Program-made: the position numbers and the translations under genes | Assembly: GCA_027489475.1 (NCBI GenBank) | Contig: JAIXZQ010000353.1 | Coordinates: 1 to 5,531 of the forward strand | Direction of reading: 5' to 3' | Origin: Methylophilus sp. | GTDB taxonomy: Bacteria; Pseudomonadota; Gammaproteobacteria; Burkholderiales; Methylophilaceae | Length of the DNA stretch: 5,531 nucleotides | Notes under the pieces: model-generated | Seen by the model: only the letters and a program-made list of their open reading frames with translations | The model's database searches: none | What the model was told of the DNA's origin: nothing | Shown: piece by piece, positions 1 to 5,181 of the stretch | Numbering within the stretch: the first letter of the stretch is position 1 | Layout of the letters: the number at the start of each line of letters is the position of its first letter

Positions 1-1322
1 AGATAGGTCCCCATCACCGTGAAATCGCTCTGCTGTTTTCTTAACAGCTTGTTAAAATTGCTTGGCGTGCCAAATGGGTCGCTGGCTGAGACGTTTAGTA
101 AAAAAGTCCCATCGTTGCCGGTGGACGGGTCAGGCGTCGTACGGTTGTTCTGGGTGTCCTGAAGGTTAATCTCTAGGCCAGTTAACAACTTGTGTTCTAT
201 GCTACCGGTCATGGCGCTCCATGACACATCGGTTTGATTGATCAGGTTTTCGCGTTTGGTTTCATCACGATACGCGCCGAGGTCAAACGTCCCATTATTG
301 CGTACTGAGCTATTGGCAAACACGTTTTGATAGTATTTGTCATAAAACGCCAGCCGCGTACTGTTTTTAACCTGTACCCCATTATCAAATACATGGCTGA
401 TGATACTGTTAAACGCCACGGTTTCTGTCTCGGTGGGGCTTTGGCGAGCATTGCCAAAAAACTGGTCGTAGTTGCCGATGTTGTAAGGACGATTGTTCAA
501 GCGGCTATTGCCTGCGCCGTTGACTGAAGGTACGCCACGGTCTGCGACACGCTTGTCTTTAAAGTATTCTGCACTGAGCACAATCTCGGTTTTATCGCCC
601 GGTCTGATGGTGAACGTAGGCGTGACGCCATAGCGTTCGAGGTTAACGCCGTCACGATAAGAGTTAGAGTTTTCATAGACAGTATTGACGCGGAACGCCA
701 CCTCGTCTGAAAGTCCTTCGCCGTAATCGGCCATCACTCGGCGGTGGTCAAAACTACCGTAGCTTACACTCAGGTCTTTGACCGGATCCCAACCAGCTTT
801 TTTGCTGACGCGGTTTACCACGCCACCCGCGCCACCACGGCCAAAAATCATGCCATTCGGCCCTTTGAGCACTTCAATGCGGTCAGTGTTATACAAATCA
901 CGATAGGTTTGAATGTCATCGCGCAAGCCATCGACAAACAGGTCGCCTGTGGTCTGGTTGCCACGCAACACCAATTGGTCGCGGTTGCCTTCGCCTTGTG
1001 CCGCTTGTACCCCTGGCACATAACGTACGGCATCAGCAATACTTTGCATGGATTGGTCTTGCATAAACTCACGCGTGATGACGGTAATGGCTTGCGGCAC
1101 ATTGACCAACTCGGTATCGGTGCGGGTTGCGCTGGTGGAGCGTGTAGCTTGATAGCCTTTCACAGGTTTGGTATCGCTGGCTTTTTTGGCGGTGACATTG
1201 ACTTCTTGCAGTTCAACCGAATCATTGTCGGCGGCCAATGAGGTAGAAACGGAAAGGACGGCGGTGCCAACAAAAAAACCAATAGACAACCATAACGGAC
1301 GGGGTTTTAAAACGGGTTTCAT
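1..1322 (-). CDS. TonB-dependent siderophore receptor, N-terminal 440 residues (3' end outside window)
   Basis: Outer-membrane gated channel that imports ferric siderophores using energy from TonB-ExbB-ExbD. The minus-strand frame is open from the ATG at 1320-1322 to the window edge. Residues 1-31 are a signal peptide: basic start (MKPVLKPRP), hydrophobic core, likely cleavage near SLAA-DND. A TonB-box-like stretch (VELQEVNVTA, 36-45) follows. The plug domain runs from about 73 to 177, with VPQAITVITRE, the RYVPGV segment, a LRGN/FVDGLRDD block and the plug-end signature LKGPNGMIFGRGGAGGVVN (152-170). From about 180 on come alternating beta-barrel strands. Relatives are usually 700-800 residues, so roughly 40% of the barrel is missing here. 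The plug signatures resemble the Fiu/FhuE/FcuA type of siderophore receptor, but the ligand (catecholate or hydroxamate) cannot be told. The frame has no internal stop or shift. No strong Shine-Dalgarno precedes the ATG, but the signal peptide fixes the start. A Fur-type operator upstream indicates iron repression. Confidence 0.95.
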   Translation of the reverse strand, partial: MKPVLKPRPLWLSIGFFVGTAVLSVSTSLAADNDSVELQEVNVTAKKASDTKPVKGYQATRSTSATRTDTELVNVPQAITVITREFMQDQSMQSIADAVRYVPGVQAAQGEGNRDQLVLRGNQTTGDLFVDGLRDDIQTYRDLYNTDRIEVLKGPNGMIFGRGGAGGVVNRVSKKAGWDPVKDLSVSYGSFDHRRVMADYGEGLSDEVAFRVNTVYENSNSYRDGVNLERYGVTPTFTIRPGDKTEIVLSAEYFKDKRVADRGVPSVNGAGNSRLNNRPYNIGNYDQFFGNARQSPTETETVAFNSIISHVFDNGVQVKNSTRLAFYDKYYQNVFANSSVRNNGTFDLGAYRDETKRENLINQTDVSWSAMTGSIEHKLLTGLEINLQDTQNNRTTPDPSTGNDGTFLLNVSASDPFGTPSNFNKLLRKQQSDFTVMGTY

Positions 1323-1356
1323 AAGGATTAAATCACTCTGTATCAAAGTTGATGCA

Positions 1357-1385
1357 ATGGTAAACTAAATGATAATAATTATCAA
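1357..1385 (-). promoter_or_regulatory. Predicted sigma-70 promoter of the siderophore receptor
   Basis: On the minus strand TTGATA (1380-1385) and TACCAT (1357-1362) are separated by 17 bases. The -35 element matches the consensus at 5 of 6 positions and the -10 at 4 of 6. Transcription would begin near 1350, leaving a leader of about 28 bases. The -35 lies inside the Fur palindrome, as expected for a Fur-repressed promoter. The weak -10 makes the exact position tentative. Confidence 0.55.
1370..1384. promoter_or_regulatory. Fur-type operator of the siderophore receptor
   Basis: TGATAATAATTATCA is a perfect 7-1-7 inverted repeat centred on 1377, the core form of the Fur box (TGATAATnATTATCA). 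It lies 48 bases upstream of the receptor start and overlaps the predicted -35 and spacer, so Fur-Fe(II) binding would block RNA polymerase. The target gene, an iron-siderophore receptor, fits. The palindrome is seen directly; Fur binding is inferred from the consensus. Confidence 0.9.
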
Positions 1386-1554
1386 TAACAAAATTGGGCG
1401 CAGATTAGTTTTTGGTTAAATATTTTTCTATACATCTAGTTTGGCGCTGCATGAACAGCCCTTGTGCACTATTATTAAGAGCAGTCGATGACAGTCAGGC
1501 GGCCATAATCACGAGGGCTGCGAAAGATAGGTAGGTTGCGCTGACCAAACCTGA
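1385..1554. other. Gene-free spacer between gluQ end and receptor promoter
   Basis: I see no coding frame, tRNA or repeat family here. It holds the untranslated tail of gluQ on the minus strand. A weak 5-bp hairpin (AGGTT at 1531-1535, AACCT at 1546-1550) lies just after the gluQ stop without a T-run. A long-range imperfect 11-base inverted repeat (1456-1466 with 1510-1520) is also present. No convincing terminator follows gluQ, so transcripts may read toward the receptor gene. Confidence 0.5.
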
Positions 1555-2412
1555 TTACGCTAATTGCCAGTGGTCGATGGCCCAGCGCCAAAAGCTGGGG
1601 ACATCCGTGAACTGCGGCACGGACGCTGAAAAGAAGGGGAGAAAACTCGCCGCATGGGTGAGCGTAGCTAATAGATTGTCTGTTGGTAAGGCGGCTGCCA
1701 GGGTTTGTTTACTGAGTTTTTGGCCGTCGACGTTTAACACCAACGGCACATGGGCATAGCGGGGCGTTGGGTAACCCAGCGCTTGCTGTAAACAGCATTG
1801 GCGTGTGGTGGAGTTGAGCAAATCTGCGCCACGCACCACATCGGTCACCCCTTGCAAAGCATCATCCACCACCACCGCGAGTTGATAACTGAATAATCCG
1901 TCCGCGCGTTTAATCACAAAATCGCCAATTTCTTGGGCCATTTGGTGCTGTTGTAAGCCAACAATGCGATCTTCAAATGCCATCATTTGTGCAGGCGATT
2001 TAAAGCGCCAAGCCACTGGTGTGTCAGGCTTGAGGGGGTGATGTAAGCAGGTGCCTGGATAAATGTGCCCTTCAATGCCTTGTCGCGTACTCGTATCAGC
2101 AATTTCTTTGCGTGAGCAGGTGCAGGGGTAGGCGAGATCAAGCGCCTTAAGTTGCGAAAGTGCAGCTTCGTATGAAGCTGTGCGTTGACTTTGTATCACC
2201 ACCTCACCATCCCATGACAGTTGATAGCGTTGCAAGGTCTGTAAAATATCGCGCGTAAGACTGGCATGGCAGCGTGTGGTATCTACATCCTCAATCCGCA
2301 CCAACCATGCCCCATCGCGGCTTTTTGCATCGCAGTAACTGGCCATCGCGGCAACCAATGACCCCAGATGCAAGGGTCCGGTAGGCGAGGGGGCAAAGCG
2401 TCCAACCACCAT
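1555..2412 (-). CDS. gluQ: Glutamyl-Q tRNA(Asp) synthetase (GluQRS)
   Basis: Cytoplasmic paralogue of the glutamyl-tRNA synthetase catalytic domain. It activates glutamate with ATP and attaches it to the queuosine base at the wobble position of tRNA-Asp, not to a tRNA 3' end. From the ATG at 2410-2412 the protein has 285 residues, slightly short of E. coli YadB (308), with no anticodon-binding domain. Visible marks are RFAPSPTGPLHLGS with the HIGH-type motif HLGS (15-18), RIEDVDTTR (39-47), and a zinc site C97-x-C99 with Y118 and C122. Further on are RGADLL (194-199) and the KMSKS-type loop KLSKQ (232-236). A TTG 36 bases upstream would add 12 residues that overlap the preceding gene and lie outside the family fold, so the ATG just before VVGRFAPSPTG is preferred. 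No Shine-Dalgarno is visible at that ATG; translation is probably coupled to the upstream gene, which stops 5 bases earlier. Confidence 0.96.
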   Translation of the reverse strand: MVVGRFAPSPTGPLHLGSLVAAMASYCDAKSRDGAWLVRIEDVDTTRCHASLTRDILQTLQRYQLSWDGEVVIQSQRTASYEAALSQLKALDLAYPCTCSRKEIADTSTRQGIEGHIYPGTCLHHPLKPDTPVAWRFKSPAQMMAFEDRIVGLQQHQMAQEIGDFVIKRADGLFSYQLAVVVDDALQGVTDVVRGADLLNSTTRQCCLQQALGYPTPRYAHVPLVLNVDGQKLSKQTLAAALPTDNLLATLTHAASFLPFFSASVPQFTDVPSFWRWAIDHWQLA

Positions 2413-2417
2413 AGGTA

Positions 2418-2726
2418 TTATTGAACGGCGTAAGGAGGAATATGCCAAGCGATTAATTGGCTGCCACGCAGTTGCAAATGGCAGGCCATGCGTTCAACCC
2501 CTTGGCTAGACACATCAAAGGTATAGGTACGCAACAGCTGCATGCGACCATTGCCATCCCTTGCAAAGCCGATGCGCGCACAGGCCACGGACTCATCTAA
2601 AAATTGTAGATGACAACGCTCAGCCAATTGTCGGCCTATGGTCAGCGCAACTTCGCGTTTGCTCACGGTATCCAGCCAAAACCAAGCGCCCGCAATTAAA
2701 ATCGCTAATAAAGCCCATTCAGCCAT
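2418..2726 (-). CDS. DUF3301 family membrane-anchored protein
   Basis: Small protein of 102 residues recognised as DUF3301; the function of the family is unknown. Residues 3-19 (EWALLAILIAGAWFWLD) form one N-terminal membrane anchor. A basic KRE turn and a soluble domain follow, probably cytoplasmic. Family hallmarks visible are the WFWLDT...KRE join, the C-HLQFLDESVA block (38-48), and a beta-rich second half with RTYTFDVSSQGVERM and HLQLRGSQL. The start at 2724-2726 is chosen because GGAG (2734-2737 on the minus strand) sits 7 bases before it. A start at 2753 would add nine residues (MTITGRRTS) without a ribosome site and put polar residues ahead of the anchor. It is the first gene of a two-gene unit with gluQ. 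That linkage hints at co-expression but does not give a function. Confidence 0.85.
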   Translation of the reverse strand: MAEWALLAILIAGAWFWLDTVSKREVALTIGRQLAERCHLQFLDESVACARIGFARDGNGRMQLLRTYTFDVSSQGVERMACHLQLRGSQLIAWHIPPYAVQ

Positions 2727-2817
2727 GCTTGTTCTCCGGCCAGTGATGGTCATAAATGGGTGTATGATTCATGTGCAGTTTCAAGAAAAATCCTTTTCAA
2801 TCGTTGTTACGCTGGCA

Positions 2818-2848
2818 AGATGCAGGATGCGAAAACGCTTCTGCATCT
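2818..2848. repeat. Strong hairpin between the divergent genes
   Basis: AGATGCAG (2818-2825) pairs with CTGCATCT (2841-2848). The stem continues with a G-T and an A-T pair, one bulged T (2828), then GCG-AAAA-CGC (2829-2838). This gives about 13 pairs closed by an AAAA tetraloop. It ends 21 bases before the ATG at 2870. No T-run follows on either strand, so it is not a standard intrinsic terminator. It could be a 5' leader structure of the plus-strand gene, a dyad operator between the divergent units, or a dispersed palindromic repeat. Confidence 0.7.
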
Positions 2849-2869
2849 ACATGAAACGTCGTAGCGTTT

Positions 2870-3577
2870 ATGGGCCTCAATTTGACCATGGTACAACCCG
2901 TTATCAGTACGCCGCGCGAAGCCGAGGCCATACAAGCTTATTATAAGTTATTACAGAGTAAGGGCGCTGACCCTGCCATCATGGCAGAACGCGATGCCTT
3001 GTTGTCAGAGCTTTGTCCATTACTGGCCAATCAAGACAATCAGAGTACGGTCTATCGCAAAGCGGTTGACGATTGTCTGGCAGACAAACCTGCACAACGC
3101 TGGCCTGAACTCTTGACCATCATTCGTGAGTTTTATCCGTTTTGGCGTGGCGATGTCAAAGCTGTCATGCAATATGCAGAAACCGTCGGTTTTGAACTGC
3201 ATCCCATCAGTTGGCAGCCCGCGGTGATTGACTTGCAGTCGGTTTGGCCAGCCCTACAATCCGAAAAGTTTGAAACCTCTGAATTGTGGGCGCTCAATGG
3301 CTATGTAAAAGCACTCAAAGCCATGCAGCACAAACAAGAGATGGATATCGAGCTGCGTACCCGCATGGCAAAGCTGATGCTGTTGCGTATGCGCGAGGCG
3401 CCCATGACTGAAAAGAACGCTTACCGCATCACCGCAGATGCCACCTTGCCATTGTTTACCTTAAAAAATACCCGTCATCTTTTTATTAATGCGGTGCGCG
3501 AGTTTTATTATTTTTGGTCCGCGCACCCTGATGCCGCTGAAATGCTACAACAGCTACAACCGCCAGAGATTCTCTAA
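2870..3577 (+). CDS. Uncharacterised 235-residue helical protein
   Basis: I do not recognise this family. The frame is open and uninterrupted, with coding-like amino-acid use and no signal peptide or membrane segment, so a cytoplasmic protein is likely. It appears mostly alpha-helical with many W, F, Y, L and charged residues. The motif REFYPFW (86-92) recurs as REFYYFW (210-216) in similar surroundings: hydrophobic helix before, then polar residues, a D and an AVM/AEM stretch. This suggests two related helical modules flanking a middle part rich in L, K, M and R (about 138-180). The start is uncertain. The ATG at 2870 lacks a clear ribosome site, and so does the ATG at 2888, which would give MVQPVISTP. 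It diverges from the DUF3301-gluQ pair and lies upstream of amt in the same direction. However, a sigma-54-like promoter intervenes, so it is probably transcribed separately from amt. Confidence 0.8.
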   Translation: MGLNLTMVQPVISTPREAEAIQAYYKLLQSKGADPAIMAERDALLSELCPLLANQDNQSTVYRKAVDDCLADKPAQRWPELLTIIREFYPFWRGDVKAVMQYAETVGFELHPISWQPAVIDLQSVWPALQSEKFETSELWALNGYVKALKAMQHKQEMDIELRTRMAKLMLLRMREAPMTEKNAYRITADATLPLFTLKNTRHLFINAVREFYYFWSAHPDAAEMLQQLQPPEIL

Positions 3578-3618
3578 ATGAAGCATCCACATGCGTCTGT
3601 CATCATGCCCGCTAAAAG

Positions 3619-3635
3619 TGCACTAAAATTGTGCA
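3619..3635. promoter_or_regulatory. NtrC-like binding site 1 upstream of amt
   Basis: TGCACTAAAATTGTGCA has perfect TGCAC/GTGCA arms with 7 bases between them, the same geometry as the NtrC (NRI) consensus TGCACC-N5-GGTGCA. Only the innermost base of each arm differs from the consensus. Its centre is about 115 bases upstream of the predicted transcription start, a normal enhancer distance for a sigma-54 activator. Confidence 0.72.
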
Positions 3636-3661
3636 ATGCACTAACGGCTGTAAAATGATGG

Positions 3662-3678
3662 TGCACCTATGCGATGCC
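3662..3678. promoter_or_regulatory. Possible second, degenerate NtrC-like site
   Basis: TGCACC-TATGC-GATGCC keeps a perfect left arm of the NtrC consensus and 4 of 6 positions of the right arm. Its centre is 43 bases (about four helical turns) from site 1, so both would face the same side of the DNA. Pairs of a strong and a weak NtrC site are common at nitrogen-regulated promoters. On its own this site would be weak evidence. Confidence 0.4.
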
Positions 3679-3715
3679 AGTTTTAAAAAAGCACTAAAAA
3701 TCAATGAGTTAAAAA

Positions 3716-3731
3716 TGGTCTAAAATTTGCT
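3716..3731 (+). promoter_or_regulatory. Predicted sigma-54 (-24/-12) promoter of amt
   Basis: TGGTCTAAAATTTGCT carries the obligatory GG (3717-3718) and GC (3729-3730) with exactly 10 bases between. It has the TGG and TTGCT cores of the sigma-54 consensus TGGCAC-N5-TTGCW; the three positions after TGG differ. Transcription would start near 3742, giving a leader of about 80 bases. NtrC-like dyads upstream and an ammonium transporter downstream make this much more likely than a chance match. Confidence 0.68.
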
Positions 3732-3735
3732 TATA

Positions 3736-3765
3736 CATTGCGAATTCGCAGGTGCGCCTGCAATG
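3736..3765. repeat. Overlapping palindromes at the start of the amt leader
   Basis: TGCGAATTCGCA (3739-3750) is a perfect 12-base palindrome. It overlaps GCAGG-TGCG-CCTGC (3748-3761), a 5-bp hairpin with a four-base loop. Outer arms CATTGC (3736-3741) and GCAATG (3760-3765) are also complementary, so the alternative pairings exclude one another. The block covers the predicted transcription start and first 20 or so bases of the leader. It may be an operator or RNA structure; no protein is assigned. Confidence 0.5.
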
Positions 3766-3822
3766 CGATATCAAAAGACATGAAAATACATGTCATTCTG
3801 TTTAATCAGTTCGGAGAGCGAA

Positions 3823-5013
3823 ATGGAAGCATTAGTGTCAGCAAATGACGTCTTATTTGTATTGCTGGGGGCCATCATGGTGTTGGCCATGCATGCAGGC
3901 TTTGCCTTTTTAGAGGTAGGCACCGTGCGTCAAAAAAACCAAGTCAATGCCTTGGTTAAAATCATGGTGGATTTTGGTGTCTCCACCATTGCCTATTTTT
4001 TCATCGGCTACGGCATTGCTTACGGCGTCCACTTTTTTACTGGCGCAGAAGTGCTTGCTGCTAAAAGTGGTTACGATTTAGTTAAATTCTTCTTCTTACT
4101 CACCTTTGCTGCCGCTATCCCCGCCATTATCTCCGGCGGGATTGCTGAGCGCGCAAAATTTAACCCGCAACTAGCGGCCACCTTTTTGGTGGTTGGTTTT
4201 ATTTATCCCTTTTTTGAAGGCATTGCTTGGAACAACCATTTTGGTCTACAAGAGTGGCTAAAAGCCAGTTTTGGCGCTAGCTTTCATGACTTTGCAGGTT
4301 CAGTGGTTGTGCATGCCATGGGCGGCTGGATTGCCTTAGCGGCAGTAATTCTGCTCGGTGCACGTAATGGCCGCTATAGCAAAGACGGCCGCTTGCTTGC
4401 TTATCCCCCTTCAAATATCCCGTTTCTTGCGCTGGGGGCATGGATACTCACCGTTGGTTGGTTTGGCTTTAACGTCATGTCTGCACAGTCCATGCAAAAT
4501 ATTTCTGGCTTAGTCGCGGTCAACTCGCTGATGGCGCTGGTCGGGGGGACTTTGTCTGCGTTAGTGCTGGGTAAAAATGACCCTGGCTTTGTGCATAACG
4601 GCCCATTGGCAGGCTTAGTCGCTGTGTGTGCCGGCTCCGACATCATGCACCCACTCGGCGCTTTAGCCACCGGCGTGGTTGCAGGTGCGTTATTTGTTTG
4701 GGCATTTACCCTCACGCAAAACCGCCTAAAAATTGATGATGTATTGGGCGTATGGCCGTTACATGGTCTTTGCGGCGTCTGGGGTGGCATTGCTGCTGGC
4801 TTATTTGGGGCTACGAAATTAGGTGGTATGGGCGGCGTCAGTCTTGTCAGCCAGATCATAGGCACTTTGACAGGCGTGGTGATTGCGGTGGTTGGTGGCG
4901 TTTTGGTCTATGGCCTGTTGAAAAAACTGGTGGGCTTGAGATTAGATGCAGAAGCTGAGTTTGACGGCGCAGACTTAAGTATTCATAAGATTCCGTCGGT
5001 GTCTGGCGATTAA
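3823..5013 (+). CDS. amtB: Ammonium transporter (Amt/MEP/Rh family)
   Basis: Inner-membrane channel of the Amt family, normally a trimer, carrying ammonium into the cell for glutamine synthetase. From the ATG at 3823 it has 396 residues, close to a mature Amt protein, with about 11 predicted membrane helices. Pore residues align with E. coli AmtB: F95 (F107) and F216 (F215) of the Phe gate, W136 (W148), D156 (D160), twin histidines H164 (H168) and H314 (H318), and S220 (S219). SGGIAERAKF, GWFGFN and GVWPLHGLCGVWGG are typical family blocks. The cytoplasmic tail (VGLRLDAEAEFDGADLSIH) keeps the conserved C-terminal pattern. The start at 3823 is chosen because GGAGAG (3813-3818) lies just before it; an in-frame ATG at 3790 has no ribosome site and sits in a hairpin. 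No glnK lies beside it, unlike many amt loci. Upstream dyads and a sigma-54-like promoter suggest induction under nitrogen limitation. Confidence 0.96.
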   Translation: MEALVSANDVLFVLLGAIMVLAMHAGFAFLEVGTVRQKNQVNALVKIMVDFGVSTIAYFFIGYGIAYGVHFFTGAEVLAAKSGYDLVKFFFLLTFAAAIPAIISGGIAERAKFNPQLAATFLVVGFIYPFFEGIAWNNHFGLQEWLKASFGASFHDFAGSVVVHAMGGWIALAAVILLGARNGRYSKDGRLLAYPPSNIPFLALGAWILTVGWFGFNVMSAQSMQNISGLVAVNSLMALVGGTLSALVLGKNDPGFVHNGPLAGLVAVCAGSDIMHPLGALATGVVAGALFVWAFTLTQNRLKIDDVLGVWPLHGLCGVWGGIAAGLFGATKLGGMGGVSLVSQIIGTLTGVVIAVVGGVLVYGLLKKLVGLRLDAEAEFDGADLSIHKIPSVSGD

Positions 5014-5028
5014 TCAAGTGAATCACGT

Positions 5029-5060
5029 AAAAAAACCTTTATTTAAAGACAGGTTTTTTT
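5029..5060. terminator. Bidirectional intrinsic terminator after amt
   Basis: AAAAAAACCT (5029-5038) pairs perfectly with AGGTTTTTTT (5051-5060) across a 12-base loop, starting 15 bases after the amt stop. The A-run and T-run flanking the short CCT/AGG core give a U-tract on either strand, so it can end amt and anything arriving from the degraded tad genes on the right. The stem is GC-poor, so it may be leaky. A shorter internal pairing (CTTTA/TAAAG, 5037-5048) competes with the full stem. Confidence 0.75.
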
Positions 5061-5067
5061 CAGTTTT

Positions 5068-5178
5068 TTAGCTTCTGAACAGTTTTCTTTCCACAGAAAA
5101 TGCCTGGTTCAAACAATCAAAAAAGTAAGCGAAAAAGACCAACACGGAAAACAAAACTTACTGGGTACTTATTTGCAT
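5068..5178 (-). pseudogene. Probable remnant of tadB (Flp pilus assembly protein) N-terminus
   Basis: The minus strand has an ATG (5176-5178) three bases after the stop of the degraded cpaF, the usual position of tadB. Reading on gives MQISTQ, a stop (5158-5160), then VLFSVLVFFAYFFDCLNQAF and SVERKLFRS before a second stop at 5068-5070. A single hydrophobic helix followed by a basic stretch matches how TadB proteins begin. Everything after it, including the T2SSF domain, is gone, replaced by the amt terminator. The identification rests on position plus a generic hydrophobic segment, so it is tentative. Confidence 0.4.
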
Positions 5179-5181
5179 GGC

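Noticed and set aside
744..1241. 165-codon open frame on the plus strand
   Set aside because: It lies wholly antisense to the plug domain of the siderophore receptor, whose frame shows unmistakable family motifs. Its own translation resembles no family and has no ribosome site.
1531..1550. Hairpin after the gluQ stop as an intrinsic terminator
   Set aside because: Only 5 pairs with a 10-base loop and no T-run on the minus strand.
2413..2448. Upstream TTG start for gluQ adding 12 residues
   Set aside because: No ribosome site before the TTG; the extra residues overlap the DUF3301 end, while the ATG at 2410-2412 sits directly before the conserved GRFAPSPTG block.
2638..2946. 102-codon plus-strand frame crossing the divergent intergenic region
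   Set aside because: It overlaps DUF3301 antisense and then the next gene in another frame, includes the hairpin, and has no coherent protein character.
3578..3658. 26-codon frame starting immediately after the stop of the 235-residue protein
   Set aside because: No ribosome site, no recognisable product, and it runs through the NtrC-like dyad, so it is better explained as regulatory DNA.
4401..4865. 154-codon open frame on the minus strand
   Set aside because: Antisense to the ammonium transporter; its Pro/Thr/Ala-rich translation is the typical shadow of a GC-rich membrane protein gene.
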